A stretch of DNA of 64,000 bases, taken from Linepithema humile. Its lineage: Eukaryota > Arthropoda > Insecta > Hymenoptera > Formicidae. The notes beneath the pieces were generated by a model. It was not told the DNA's origin. It did not search any database and saw only the letters and a list, made by a program, of their open reading frames with translations. The first letter of the stretch is position 1. Each line of letters begins with the position of its first letter. The stretch is from NCBI RefSeq assembly GCF_040581485.1, contig NC_090131.1:14527501-14591500 (forward strand), read 5' to 3'. Positions 31,701 to 40,934 of the stretch are shown in pieces. Both the position numbers and the translations under genes were made by a program.

Positions 31701-34043
31701 TTAAATTTCAAGTCAAGTAAATTTCAGTAATACGTACGCTAGCTACTTGTTTTTTTACGGACGCGTTCTTTATGTCAGCAAATAAATAATGGATTATTTA
31801 TCTTTAGAGAAGAAAGTTGAAATAATTTTGAAATAATTTTGAAAGTTGAAATAATTTTATGTTACCTTAAAGAAAAAGTGTATACAAAAGTACCAAATAC
31901 TCGAGAAAACATGGTGGAACGTATTAGATATGCTTGCGCACAAATAACGCCAGATACACTTTCTACATGTGTACAAGCATTCCAAGCTCGAGTTAATAAA
32001 TGCATCGAAATGGAAAGTCATCATTTCGAGCATTTATTGTAATTGAATAGTGAGAGGCGAGGGGACTCACCGAAATAAAGCACCCCGATGGTGAGAGAAA
32101 ATGGCAAAAACTAATTTTCACTGATTACAGCGCCATCTATCACGATTTGAAAAAATGTCTCGGACAAAACTTATGTATTTTTTTCCAAGGAATTCGAATC
32201 TGCAATAAAAAATAGGGGTTCCCATTTAAAATTTCAAAGTTGCCACCCGCCCCACCCCCAAGGAGCGGTGGCGGCAGGTTAATTTTTACACAGGCAGACG
32301 TCCCCCTTGATAATATTAAAAGTTTATTTGGGACATTTTTTCGTACAATGCTTATTTTTCGAAATATTTAGTTGTCTCAAGTTAAATGGGACACCCTGTA
32401 TATATTACAACGTTTATAATTATCTATTTTATTTAGTCTCTATTAGGCCCTGACCTATTATCATCTCTTTCAGTTTAATAAATAATTTAATTATAGTTGT
32501 TATAAATAGAATTACAAACTCGTATTACATAGTTAAATTAAATTTGCAATTTATAAGTGGCATTCAAAAACGATATTCAAATACATTGAGTACATGAGTT
32601 AGATAATTAATTAAATATGTTAGTACGTATTATTCATTTGATTAGTTATTTAAAAACAATATACTACATATAATTATTTTTAACATGTTCACAATTTATA
32701 CTGACAATAAAAAATAGAAACTAGCAGATATTACATTATATTACCACGATTTGGCCGTTCTGCACGTGCGCGACGTCTGTAGCCTGCGTACGGGATATAT
32801 GTATAGGTACAACGCTTGCGCACAACGCACAGAGTCTGCTCTAAAGTGAGAAACAAATATCATCCGCACCGTAATATTTTTCGAAACTCTCAAGCACAAT
32901 CAGCAATGTAGGAGTATTACACATATTTTATTTCACACACGTATACCGCTATGTGGCCAGATTTGAGACACAAACAGCAGCAGCAGCAGCAGGAATAAAA
33001 GGATTACCGCATATATGCGCAAGTCACATTGTACATGTGAGCTCCGCGCTTCGCATGTACATGGCTTGTGCATGCGTTGCCGGCGATACATGCCGATATG
33101 TGTACATCTGAGATACTAGCCATCTATCGGCAAGAATTTATAAAGTACATCCCAGACGACTGAAATAATTTTCATAGTTTTCATGACATTTCGACTTTAG
33201 ACTTTAATATCTTTATTTATACAGCATATAGAGCAAAAACAAGCATACTTTTATTATATATTTTGGGTAAGCGCTATCGATTGAGCCTATTTTTAAATCG
33301 ATCGGCTCAGGCATTACTGAGATCCAATAATCTCGGCTCGTCTCAACTTTCGGTCTCGCGTAAAGATACACGGTCGGTCTTGCGCTGCGCGTGAACTTGG
33401 CGCGAGACACTGCCGTGTCTCTTGATATTATGTGACTTTATCTTCGTAGACAGTATGCCGACCTGTTGCATTAAAAATTGTAATAGTCGCAGTATTTATT
33501 TATTTACAATACTGTTTTGATTTTTTAATCAGCTGTGAACGTTTGAATTTTGCGCGCATAAAATGGGTCCCCTGTGATTGGTTGACAAGCAAGTCCCCCA
33601 ACTCTTTGCCGCCATTATGCGCAATAACTCACCTTGTTTCTTTCCACCATGCCTAGGCGTTGATCCACTGAAAGCACATACGACCGTTCAAATAAATTCG
33701 TCGGCAAGATTCGCATTAACATCTCAAATCAACAATTTTTCATAAAATCTTTACTTAATTTATTAGTGAGAGATAGAATTCATTGAGACGATCTTATCAG
33801 ATTGCAAAATGAGAAAAGCAAGGATACTCACGAGACACGGGAACCACTCTTCAGTCGTGCCCATGCTTCGGCCGCCTTCTTCCAGTCTGTCGGATCGCCG
33901 GAAGGAGTGGACAGGGGCGGCGTAGGTCTATGCGACTGAGTAGATCTGTGATGACTGGGGGTCATCGAGGGCGGCGGCGGATGCACAAACGGTCCCTGAT
34001 GATGACTGGGGGTCTGTTGGCCGTATCTGGGAGTGGGCTGGCC
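28734..34043 (-). CDS. C-terminal exons of an SPT6-like gene, interrupted
   Basis: Penultimate exon (about 34043 down to 33832, donor GTGAGT) encodes QPTPRYGQQTPSHHQGPF, SMTPSHHRST and DWKKAAEAWARLKSGSR. The last exon originally began at 33667 (after CTTTCAG), reading GSTPR, and continues at 28925 with YDESRKIPRNYDELIGRTTP, ending GTPLYDES before TAA. Phases match (TC + T). The Thr-Pro-rich, TPRYDES-type tail with an AEAWA segment resembles the C-terminal tail of the elongation factor SPT6, but the identification rests on low-complexity sequence. A 4.7-kb transposon splits the last exon. No upstream exons were found before slit begins, so this may be a gene fragment. Confidence 0.5.
29229..30503. 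repeat. 1.27-kb foldback (long inverted repeat)
   Basis: Arms of about 590 bp (29229-29820 and 29918-30503) are nearly exact complements around a ~95-bp loop. They contain repeated TGTCGTATATATT/TGTCGTACATATT phrases and AACTTGGCGTTGCTAC next to the loop. No coding capacity. Confidence 0.9.
30500..30650 (+). repeat. Two-copy ~105-bp direct repeat
   Basis: TTGTGACAAGAGCGTGTACTT followed by a CTTT..ACCTTTTTTT tract occurs near 30503 and again near 30603. Confidence 0.8.
31274..31477 (-). pseudogene. Tc1/mariner transposase C-terminal fragment, arm 1
   Basis: 67-codon frame ending RVNKCIEMESHHFEHLL. The Arg-x3-Cys-x4-Gly/Ser-His-x-Phe-Glu-His-Leu ending is typical of Tc1/mariner transposases. 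The catalytic DDE region is absent. Confidence 0.75.
31839..32042 (+). pseudogene. Tc1/mariner transposase C-terminal fragment, arm 2
   Basis: Inverted twin of the minus-strand fragment, with one residue difference (QAFQ for QVFQ). Confidence 0.75.
32403..33217. other. Interior of P-like element, nothing recognised
   Basis: AT-rich, then more GC-rich from about 32,750. Includes a short (CAG)n run near 32,979. No transposase motif in any frame. Confidence 0.55.
33218..33425 (+). repeat. Dispersed repeat, copy 2 (matches 18063-18300)
   Basis: Same orientation and order of blocks as copy 1. Lies near the right end of the P-like element. Confidence 0.8.
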
Positions 34044-34140
34044 CATGGTATAAAGACAAGGGTATGCTCTTGCGCACGCGACCAATCAAAATTGTCAAAG
34101 TGTGACGTCACAGATAAGCGGTAAATTTAAAACTACTGTT
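34044..34140 (+). mobile_element. Second P-like terminus, other end not found
   Basis: Begins CATGGTATAAAGACAAGGGT and continues TGCTCTTGCGCACGCGACCAATCA, which parallels the 33651 TIR read inward (CATGGTGGAAAG, TATTGCGCA, CCAATCA). It interrupts coding sequence at a GGCTGGCC site. No matching right end with the same octamer was found in the window. Confidence 0.5.
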
Positions 34141-36046
34141 TCCAAGCAGCTTATATTAGCAGCATTCTCGTCACATATATTATTTTGATTTCAAATTTGC
34201 AGAAAAAAATCTATTTTGAAGTAATATTTTATGAACTAATAAATATCCTGTAATAAAGTATAATATAAATAAACATTATAAACTCAATATAGAAAAATTA
34301 AATATAAAATTAACATAAAAATATTAATCTTTTTCGTTAAGGAATTAGTATTTTTTTCTTAGATATTAACATTTTTATCGGTTACGTTTTCACTGAAAAG
34401 ATTTCACTCAATCATGCGTTTCCGAACATAAACGTCAAGCACTGAAGGTCACCATGTTTAGTCGAACCGTTTGGATGGTCTGATTGGCCCCGAGCAGTGA
34501 TGCGATATCTACTACCGGGCTCGCGGCTCTCGAGCCCCAACACAAGTAAGAAGCGCTTACGTCACGCGTCTGTGTGCGCTCGGCCGTTCGGCTATAGAGA
34601 GAGAGCGGACGTCTCTGTCTTGCTACCATCGAGCCGACGTAAACACATTGCGGACGGCAAATGCTCAGAAACAAGCGCTTTTAATCGAGTAAGGCGAGTG
34701 CCTAGCGGATTCGAAGTCCCGTATTCGAGACTTGATTTTCGCAACTTTTTTTTTTCTTTTTTCCACATTTGTTTCTAACAGTGTAAGTTAGTTAATAATG
34801 TTTTTTTGGCTAAAAAATATTATTTCGTATATTAATAATATATTTGCATATGTTAAACTAATAACTAATTATTTTAAAAAGAATACTAATTTGCTATTAT
34901 AAATAGAAAAATGAAGTCATTTTACAACATACATATTGCAACAAAGTGCAATTTAACATGTGCAATTATTGTTAATAAATATAAAATAATATTTTTTAGC
35001 CAAAAGCATTATCTAATGATTCACTTGATGGTACAGTGCTAGAAACAAATATCGAAAAAGAAAAAAAATGTTACAAAAGCAGTTTTCAAATACAAGATTT
35101 TCAATATTTCTGCCACTCGCCTTAATCGATTAGCCACGCTTGCTTCTTAACATTTATCTCTATCGAAAGATTACACACCTGGAAAATTTTTAACTATTTA
35201 TTTTAAATTACTGCATATTAGCAAAAGTTACTGTACTGTGGAGATTAGTGGAGAAACGGTAACATACAATGCAGTCAAATACATCTTACAAATGCAGTCA
35301 AATAGATCGAAGATTTTCTGCACTCTTGTTAGCATGTTAAAGTATGTGTAGCGTATTATTAGTTCATTAGTAATTTTAAGTGTTATTAATAGTGGTCTTC
35401 CACACCACCTTTGAGGTTCCACTAACTAGGCGCGTTCGATTTTTTTTAAGTGAATCGTCGCCTGGAGCCCTATCGTACCACTTTTTTAAAATTATAATTT
35501 AAGGTAAAAGTAATTATTATTGTTTTGATGTTGATGGACCATCATCTGCAATATGTAACGTTATATTTTTTTTTTATTTTCCCAGGACTACTGGCGTACA
35601 GTGTCTTTGCCGACATCAAAGACAAATGCCTCTCATTAATATCCATATTTAGCACTGTTTCCTTACGCAATTTTAATGCTGATTTTAAAACACAAAGAGC
35701 GTTAACATTGGTGACCGAAAGTTTGTTGCGTTTTTTGGTTTTTAAATCAGATAAAACTGAAAACATCCTTTCAGGATCTGCATTAGAATTAGGCAGTGTT
35801 TGAATAGCATTCACCAAAGATTTCATATTAGGATATTTTATAGTGTTGTTACTTCGTAAAATTTTTTTCCACATATCATCAAAATTTAAATTAGAAAAAT
35901 TTAAATTGAGGGTCGCTTGAGGATCTCTCGCTTTTAGTCGATGAGATCATCATGCTCTCCCCTTCCTTCGTCGCCTCTCGCCTACAAGCTGTTTCTAGCT
36001 CCCCCTTTTCTTTATCGTCCCTCGCCCACAACCGGTTTGCCTGAGG

Positions 36047-36766
36047 CATTGAGTAAAAAGAAACAGGAGGGAGCATATACTAGCCAGGACTAAGTAAATC
36101 CGCGGACGGATGTACGTCATGACAGCCATCTTGAGCGACCACTTTTTGAAAGTGAGAGGGAATGCTCGAGCATAGCGGCAAGCGGCATACCGTACGCCGT
36201 ACGCATTAATATGCAGTGTATAGTCTTTTATGCAACAGTGTATGGAAATAAACGATCAAAATGGTATACTGTAGAGCTTGTGGCATAACAGCAGCAGCTC
36301 GAAATGATGGAATAACGTTTCATCGGTTAGTATTATCAACAATAATGAGATTTTTATTTTGGAGATTATAATCATATGTATAGTATTGTGAAATTGTAGA
36401 TTCACAATAATTACTAAATAATTTTCACTCACAAACAGGTTTCCGAAAAATCCGGATCAAAGAAATGCATGGATAAATTTTTGTAAAGACGAAGAATTTA
36501 ATATAAATTTAGATTTTAGATTTTAACATTGCTTTTATGGAAATACTGCACGAGTGCAATCCCAATGAAAAACGCCATTAAAATTTGGTATTATTGTTGC
36601 ATATTATAGTTATTTTCTTTTAATTGTACATTATTTCCTAATTAAACATAACAAGTCATTCAATATTGGCGCCCTTGAGCGGCCATCTTGAGCGACCACT
36701 TTATATAGTCACTTTCGTCCGCACTTTTACGATCAAACGCTCCCTCCTGTTTCTTTTTACTCAATG
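36047..36766 (+). mobile_element. THAP-bearing mini-element, P-like ends
   Basis: Inverted ends CATTGAGTAAAAAGAAACAG and complement, then GCGGACG and GAGCGACCAC blocks on both sides. The ends resemble those of the 28934 P-like element (CAT..G...AAAGAAACA). No matching 8-bp duplication. Confidence 0.6.
36261..36526 (+). CDS. 50-residue truncated THAP protein
   Basis: Exons 36261-36325 and 36439-36526 join in phase (CG + G) with GTTAGT and AAACAG borders. The product starts MVYCRACGITAAARNDGITF, then RFPKNPDQRNAWINFCKDEE and a short Asn/Phe tail before TAA. THAP domains use C-x2-4-C followed by C-x2-H. Only the first pair and the Pro/Trp core are present, so the zinc site is incomplete. THAP is the DNA-binding domain of P transposases, so this is probably a decayed remnant. 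Whether it is expressed is unknown. Confidence 0.6.
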
Positions 36767-39700
36767 CGTCAAAGCTTAAAGTTAGCGATCTAGTACTAGT
36801 ATAGACATCTGTGCTGTGAAATTTTCACTCTTCACGTTTTCGTTCCTAGAGAAAATTACACGATCGATGCCCAGTGTAGAATTTACGACAAGAGTGACAA
36901 AAGTCCGAGTCCTGACTGGATTTTGGTGAACTCATGCGGGGAAATTAAGAAATTCCGGACAAGGACAGACGCTTCCACAGAAAAAATATATCATTTCAGC
37001 TACATATTTTTTCTTTAAGACAACTATGTGTTTCTTTTTTACACCAATTGATTTCTCTCATTGTTTTGTGCATAAAAGTTTTAAGATAAAATAATTCAAA
37101 TATGAATATTTAACGAGATATTTCATAGTTTATATAAAATTATGTCAAATTAAAGTATAAAATATCTCGTAAACTTATTAACGTAAACTCCCGTAAACTA
37201 TTTAAATTTTTGGTCATCCTACCCTTATTACGCCGAATATTACGAAAAATTTTAATCAACTTACTCAATTACTTTTACTCAATTTTAATTGAGCGATCTC
37301 ATCGACTTAACTTCTCGCTCTCGGCGAGAAAGCCATCGCGTATGAGACAATTTTAAAATGTTGTGACTTGTTTCCAAAAAGCAATCACTAAAGTCTCTAT
37401 AAATAGCTGAACGCTTAGGACTACTATTAATATAATTTGAAATTTTTTTCAAAAATTCTTTGCAATACTCTGGTATTTTTGCACATGCAGAATGTGCAAT
37501 CAATGCAGCAGAATGGCATGGACACGCAAATGTTAGCAAATGTTTACAAGTTTCTTCTAATTTTCTTTTAAATGACGTATATTTTCCTACCATAACAGGC
37601 GCATTGTCACATGATAAAGCAATAATATTTGTAAATGGAATCTGTAATCTCCACATCTCATTTTGAAATGCATGAAATATTTTGTCCGCACTGCTACTTT
37701 TCGCGTCAATATTAATTAATTTTACTAATTGCGTGCGAATATCTAATGTTTCAGAATCAACAAATCGAACAAGAAACGTCATCCACTTTTCATTAGAAAT
37801 ATCAGACGTTTCGTCTATAAAAATAGAAAATTTGGTATTTCGAATGCTTTCAACCACACGATCTGTTTCTATTGGGCATAGTACATTTGAAATAATGTTT
37901 GTACATTTCTTTCGGCTCATACTCATTTTTTGTAATACGTCCGAATCCTTTCCTATCTCTTGGAAAAAATTGAGAATATCTTTCGCAGTTTGGAAAGGAA
38001 TATTTCTATCTGCGATCAACGCTGCATATCGAATTTCTGCCAATTTCCTTCGCTCTTTAAGTGAAATTGATTCCTCTATCATATCGACATCTTCGTCTGT
38101 TTCTTGTTGTTTGTTTTGTTCCACGTGTTTTTTAGAAAATGCGTGACGATATACGTTAGATAAATCTCCAATAAATGATTTGTTGCAAAATGTGCAAAAA
38201 AATGCACGCTTGTCATTTGACACTTCGCGTAACCATGGCTTAAATAATGCTATATCCAACCATTCTTTTTGAAATTTAATGTCATATTTTGAAATTTTGG
38301 TTCTTGGACTTATATTGTCATCTGATATATTTTGTTTCATCTTGTCCTTATGACTCGCAGAATTTGCATGTCTTGCAACATGCGATGAATAGCAAGACAT
38401 TTCTTTATTGCATATAATACAATAAAAAAGACTTTCGTCCGATGATACTTTACGAATCCAAGGTTTGAAACGATTATCTTGAAGCCAAGATTCCGAAAAA
38501 CTTCGTTTACGTGTATTTTTTGCCTTGTCACTCATTTTTATAGTAAAAAATAGAAGTTAGAGAATAATATAGAATAATTTGAAATGCACGATCGCAGTCG
38601 GAATCCCTGCAATACGAGTTAACTGTCTGAACACGAAAATATTACAAATGCATATAAAATATAAAATATAAATAAAATATTTACTTGCAAGTATAAAGTA
38701 ACAGGACTTTAAGACTCCAGTTTCGTTTGCCAATGCGCCAATAATTAAAAAACTATATAATAATAAAACATTTAAAAAAATATAATAAAAGAAAAAAGAA
38801 ATATAATTTATATCTCACTAGTTACGGCTATAGTATCTTCTTCAAACAGCAACACGCAGCGAAACAATGTCTCGTAAAATATTAAATTATAATTATTATA
38901 ATAATTATAGCACTGGGAAAATAAATATACGTATTCAACAAAGATTTTCAAAGATTTTTACTGGACTGTAACCGACGGTAACAACCAAGTGAGCATTGTG
39001 TTTTGATATTAGGAATTATATTTTATAGATGTATACAGAATTGACCGTGAGACGTGCGAGTGAATAAACGCAAAATCTTGAAACAGACGAAGACGGAAGA
39101 AGTGTGTTAAGATTGCTGTTTTCGTATTCAGCTGTTGTTGTATTCAGCTGTTTTAATAGAAAAATAAAATATATACAGAAATTGTTGAAAATTAAATTAC
39201 ATATGACACTAAACTTTCATACAATTATTTTCAATAATTTCTTTATACATTTTATTTCTCTATATGTACTTTATACTACTTTATAACAATCTTCAAACCA
39301 TAAAAGAATTTTTTAATAGACGGTCAAGAATTTAGAGAAATTTACTTTTATTTTAACTTTAATTATTTATTTTATTTTTATATTTATTTCTTTTTGCACA
39401 AGATATGGTCCATCAACATCAAGACAATAATAATTACTTTTACCTTAAATTATAATTTTAAAAAAGTGGTACGATAGGGCTCCAGGCGACGATTCACTTA
39501 AAAAAAATCGAACGCGCCTAGTTAGTGGAACCTCAAAGGTGGTGTGGAAGACCACTATTAATAACACTTAAAATTACTAATGAACTAATAATACGCTACA
39601 CATACTTTAACATGCTAACAAGAGTGCAGAAAATCTTCGATCTATTTGACTGCATTTGTAAGATGTATTTGACTGCATTGTATGTTACCGTTTCTCCACT

Positions 39701-40788
39701 AATCTCCACAGTACAGTAACTTTTGCTAATATGCAGTAATTTAAAATAAATAGTTAAAAATTTTCCAGGTGTGTAATCTTTCGATAGAGATAAATGTTAA
39801 GAAGCAAGCGTGGCTAATCGATTAAGGCGAGTGGCAGAAATATTGAAAATCTTGTATTTGAAAACTGCTTTTGTAACATTTTTTTTCTTTTTCGATATTT
39901 GTTTCTAGCACTGTACCATCAAGTGAATCATTAGATAATGCTTTTGGCTAAAAAATATTATTTTATATTTATTAACAATAATTGCACATGTTAAATTGCA
40001 CTTTGTTGCAATATGTATGTTGTAAAATGACTTCATTTTTCTATTTATAATAGCAAATTAGTATTCTTTTTAAAATAATTAGTTATTAGTTTAACATATG
40101 CAAATATATTATTAATATACGAAATAATATTTTTTAGCCAAAAAAACATTATTAACTAACTTACACTGTTAGAAACAAATGTGGAAAAAAGAAAAAAAAA
40201 AGTTGCGAAAATCAAGTCTCGAATACGGGACTTCGAATCCGCTAGGCACTCGCCTTACTCGATTAAAAGCGCTTGTTTCTGAGCATTTGCCGTCCGCAAT
40301 GTGTTTACGTCGGCTCGATGGTAGCAAGACAGAGACGTCCGCTCTCTCTCTATAGCCGAACGGCCGAGCGCACACAGACGCGTGACGTAAGCGCTTCTTA
40401 CTTGTGTTGGGGCTCGAGAGCCGCGAGCCCGGTAGTAGATATCGCATCACTGCGTGGTCGCTAGGACGCAAGGATCTAGCGTTCAGCACCGCTCGTATGT
40501 TGCCGTTGTCAATCGTAGAGCGCTCCTCCCAACGCTTCATCGCGGCCTAGTAACCAAATAACAGTGGACTGTACCGTCACGGGTCTCTTCTCGTCTACTT
40601 CTTAGTAACTTACTTCTTAACTCAGCGGTAAATGGGCGAGAGGGCAAGGAGTGGGGGAATGGGCCAAAAATGGCGCAGACGTGAGAATATTCACGTTTAT
40701 AGTGCCTTAGTAATGCTAATGCCGGCGATACTGTAAACTTCAAACCTCGTAACTTGAAAAGTGCTGAATAAAAAAATATTTTATCATA

Positions 40789-40931
40789 GGGCTTGTTCGT
40801 TTTAGCTACACTGGGGCTGCTCTGGGTCTGCTCTACACAGGATAATACAGGACAGATAAATAGTTTGTCCTATATTATCTTGTTTAGAGCAGACCCAGAG
40901 CTGCCCCAGTGCAGCTAAAACGAACAAGCCC
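40789..40931. mobile_element. 143-bp palindromic MITE, copy 2
   Basis: Nearly the same sequence as 10968-11110, with ATA duplications at 40786-40788 and 40932-40934. Confidence 0.9.
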
Positions 40932-40934
40932 ATA

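Larger units (their letters stand above)
30917..32398. mobile_element. Tc1/mariner-type foldback element
   Basis: Ends CAGGGTGTCCCATTTAACTT with TA duplications (30915-30916, 32399-32400). Arms of ~660 bp (to about 31578, and from about 31732) flank a 153-bp spacer. Each arm carries the same fragment of a transposase C-terminus. Confidence 0.9.
28934..33651. mobile_element. P-element-like transposon in a coding exon
   Basis: TIRs start CATGGTGGAAAGAAACAAGG at both ends and extend ~100 bp imperfectly through TGAGTTATT and CCAATCA.AGG..CCCATTT. A perfect 8-bp duplication CCTAGGCG lies at 28926-28933 and 33652-33659. A CATG-initial terminus with an 8-bp duplication is the P superfamily pattern. 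No transposase frame was found. The interior contains a foldback (29229-30503), a Tc1-type foldback (30917-32398) and a dispersed repeat (33218-33425). The TIR read inward contains AAG/GTGAGT, a strong donor, and its complement gives a pyrimidine-rich tract. Confidence 0.85.
35925..37322. mobile_element. Insertion in hAT transposase carrying THAP mini-element
   Basis: Inverted ends share TTA/AGTCGATGAGATC (left near 35930-35955, right near 37290-37315). It contains the 36047-36766 THAP unit. The left part matches 3215-3381, so the same composite exists at both sites. 36,767-37,290 shows no recognisable coding signal. Confidence 0.6.
35542..38535 (-). pseudogene. hAT transposase, interrupted
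   Basis: The N-terminal part (37303-38535) has two BED-like zinc fingers (FYCIICNKEMSCYSSHVARH and FFCTFCNKSFIGDLSNVYRH). It also carries catalytic-region landmarks FIDETSDISNEKW, ALSCDNAPVMVGKY and HTRWLSR. After RWLSR an insertion follows and roughly 250 residues are missing. The frame resumes at about 35920 with the hAT C-terminal dimerisation region (YPNMKSLVNAIQTLPNSNAD and RNKLSVTNVNALCVLKSAL). The layout matches BED-type hAT proteins. Not functional as it stands. Confidence 0.88.
34495..40452. mobile_element. hAT element with ~1-kb terminal inverted repeats
   Basis: Ends CAGTGATGCGATATCTACTA and its complement. Inverted arms of 1,047 bp each (34495-35541, 39406-40452) flank a broken hAT transposase. 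No 8-bp duplication is recognisable. An inserted element (35925-37322) splits the transposase. Confidence 0.85.

Noticed and set aside
34680..34745. tRNA-like GGATTCGAAGTCC stretch in the hAT arms
   Set aside because: Only a loose B-box resemblance, with no foldable cloverleaf. It is duplicated simply because it lies in the inverted arms.
35228..35422. 64-codon frame repeated at 39525-39719
   Set aside because: Same sequence twice because it lies in the hAT inverted repeats; no domain or coding bias.
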